Source: an uncultured Roseburia sp. (GTDB lineage: Bacteria > Bacillota > Clostridia > Lachnospirales > Lachnospiraceae). Taken from it: 5,401 nt of DNA. The position numbers and the translations under genes are program-made. The DNA is taken from NCBI GenBank assembly GCA_945928585.1, contig CAMENQ010000175.1, positions 1 to 5,401 on the forward strand. Reading direction: 5' to 3'. Below, in pieces: positions 5,280-5,401 of this stretch (the first letter of the stretch is position 1; each line of letters opens with the position of its first letter). The notes beneath the pieces were generated by a model, which saw only the letters and a list, made by a program, of their open reading frames with translations, searched no databases and was not told the DNA's origin.

Positions 5280-5401
5280 ATGTCTCATAATAATCAGAAA
5301 AAAATAGCTGTTATAAATGATTATTCAGGGTTTGGACGCTGCTCTATTGCAGTGGCTATGCCCTTAATTTCATATTTGGGGATACAATGCTGTCCTGTTC
5401 C
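5280..5401 (+). CDS. Pyridoxal/pyridoxamine kinase, N-terminal part (cut by window end)
   Basis: The first 40 codons of a gene that continues beyond the window. After a short polar start (SHNNQKK) the protein reads IAVINDYSGFGRCSIAVAMP, a near-match to the N-terminal signature (NDxSGFGRCSL-VALP) of clostridial ribokinase-like pyridoxamine/pyridoxal kinases. These phosphorylate B6 vitamers with ATP to give pyridoxal 5'-phosphate precursors. The following SYLGIQCCPVP also fits that family. The start ATG has GGAGA at 5269-5273 six bases upstream. ThiD-type hydroxymethylpyrimidine kinases are related, but the GFGRCS stretch favours the B6 kinase. The active-site region lies outside the window. 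Position after an ECF S component supports a salvage pair. Confidence 0.85.
   Translation, partial: MSHNNQKKIAVINDYSGFGRCSIAVAMPLISYLGIQCCPV

Overview
The window looks like a stretch of chromosome from a low-GC Gram-positive anaerobe, most likely a member of the Clostridia and plausibly Lachnospiraceae. This rests on AT-rich codon use, GGAGG-type ribosome binding sites, and the gene families present: a MepA-like MATE exporter, a group II ECF S component, and a clostridial-type pyridoxamine kinase. The family-level placement is inference. All seven supported genes are on the + strand. There is no rRNA, tRNA, CRISPR array or recognisable transposase.

Layout: (1) 83-2411 is a compact probable operon of a TetR-type regulator, a YbgC/FadM-like hotdog acyl-CoA thioesterase and a MATE exporter. 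(2) 2412-2626 is an intergenic region made almost entirely of two tandem copies of a 97-bp unit. Each copy carries two hairpins, and the second copy ends right at the ribosome binding site of the next gene. (3) 2627-3478 encodes a PHP-domain phosphoesterase of the RNase AM (YciV) type. (4) 3588-4547 encodes a monoacylglycerol-lipase-like alpha/beta hydrolase. (5) 4647-5165 encodes an ECF transporter S component, and 5280 onward the start of a pyridoxal/pyridoxamine kinase cut by the window edge. These two probably form a vitamin B6 salvage pair. The spacer between them holds what looks like a diverged relative of the 97-bp repeat.

The genes themselves are ordinary and intact. The most interesting element is the structured intergenic repeat. 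It has 65 invariant bases between the tandem copies, with sequence change concentrated in one hairpin loop. A diverged single copy keeps the first hairpin through a G-U-compatible change. It could be a dispersed REP-like family, an attenuator, or a small structured RNA. The sequence alone does not decide which.

Several starts differ from the longest open frame and were chosen by ribosome binding site spacing: 670 for the thioesterase, 2627 for the PHP protein and 4647 for the ECF protein.
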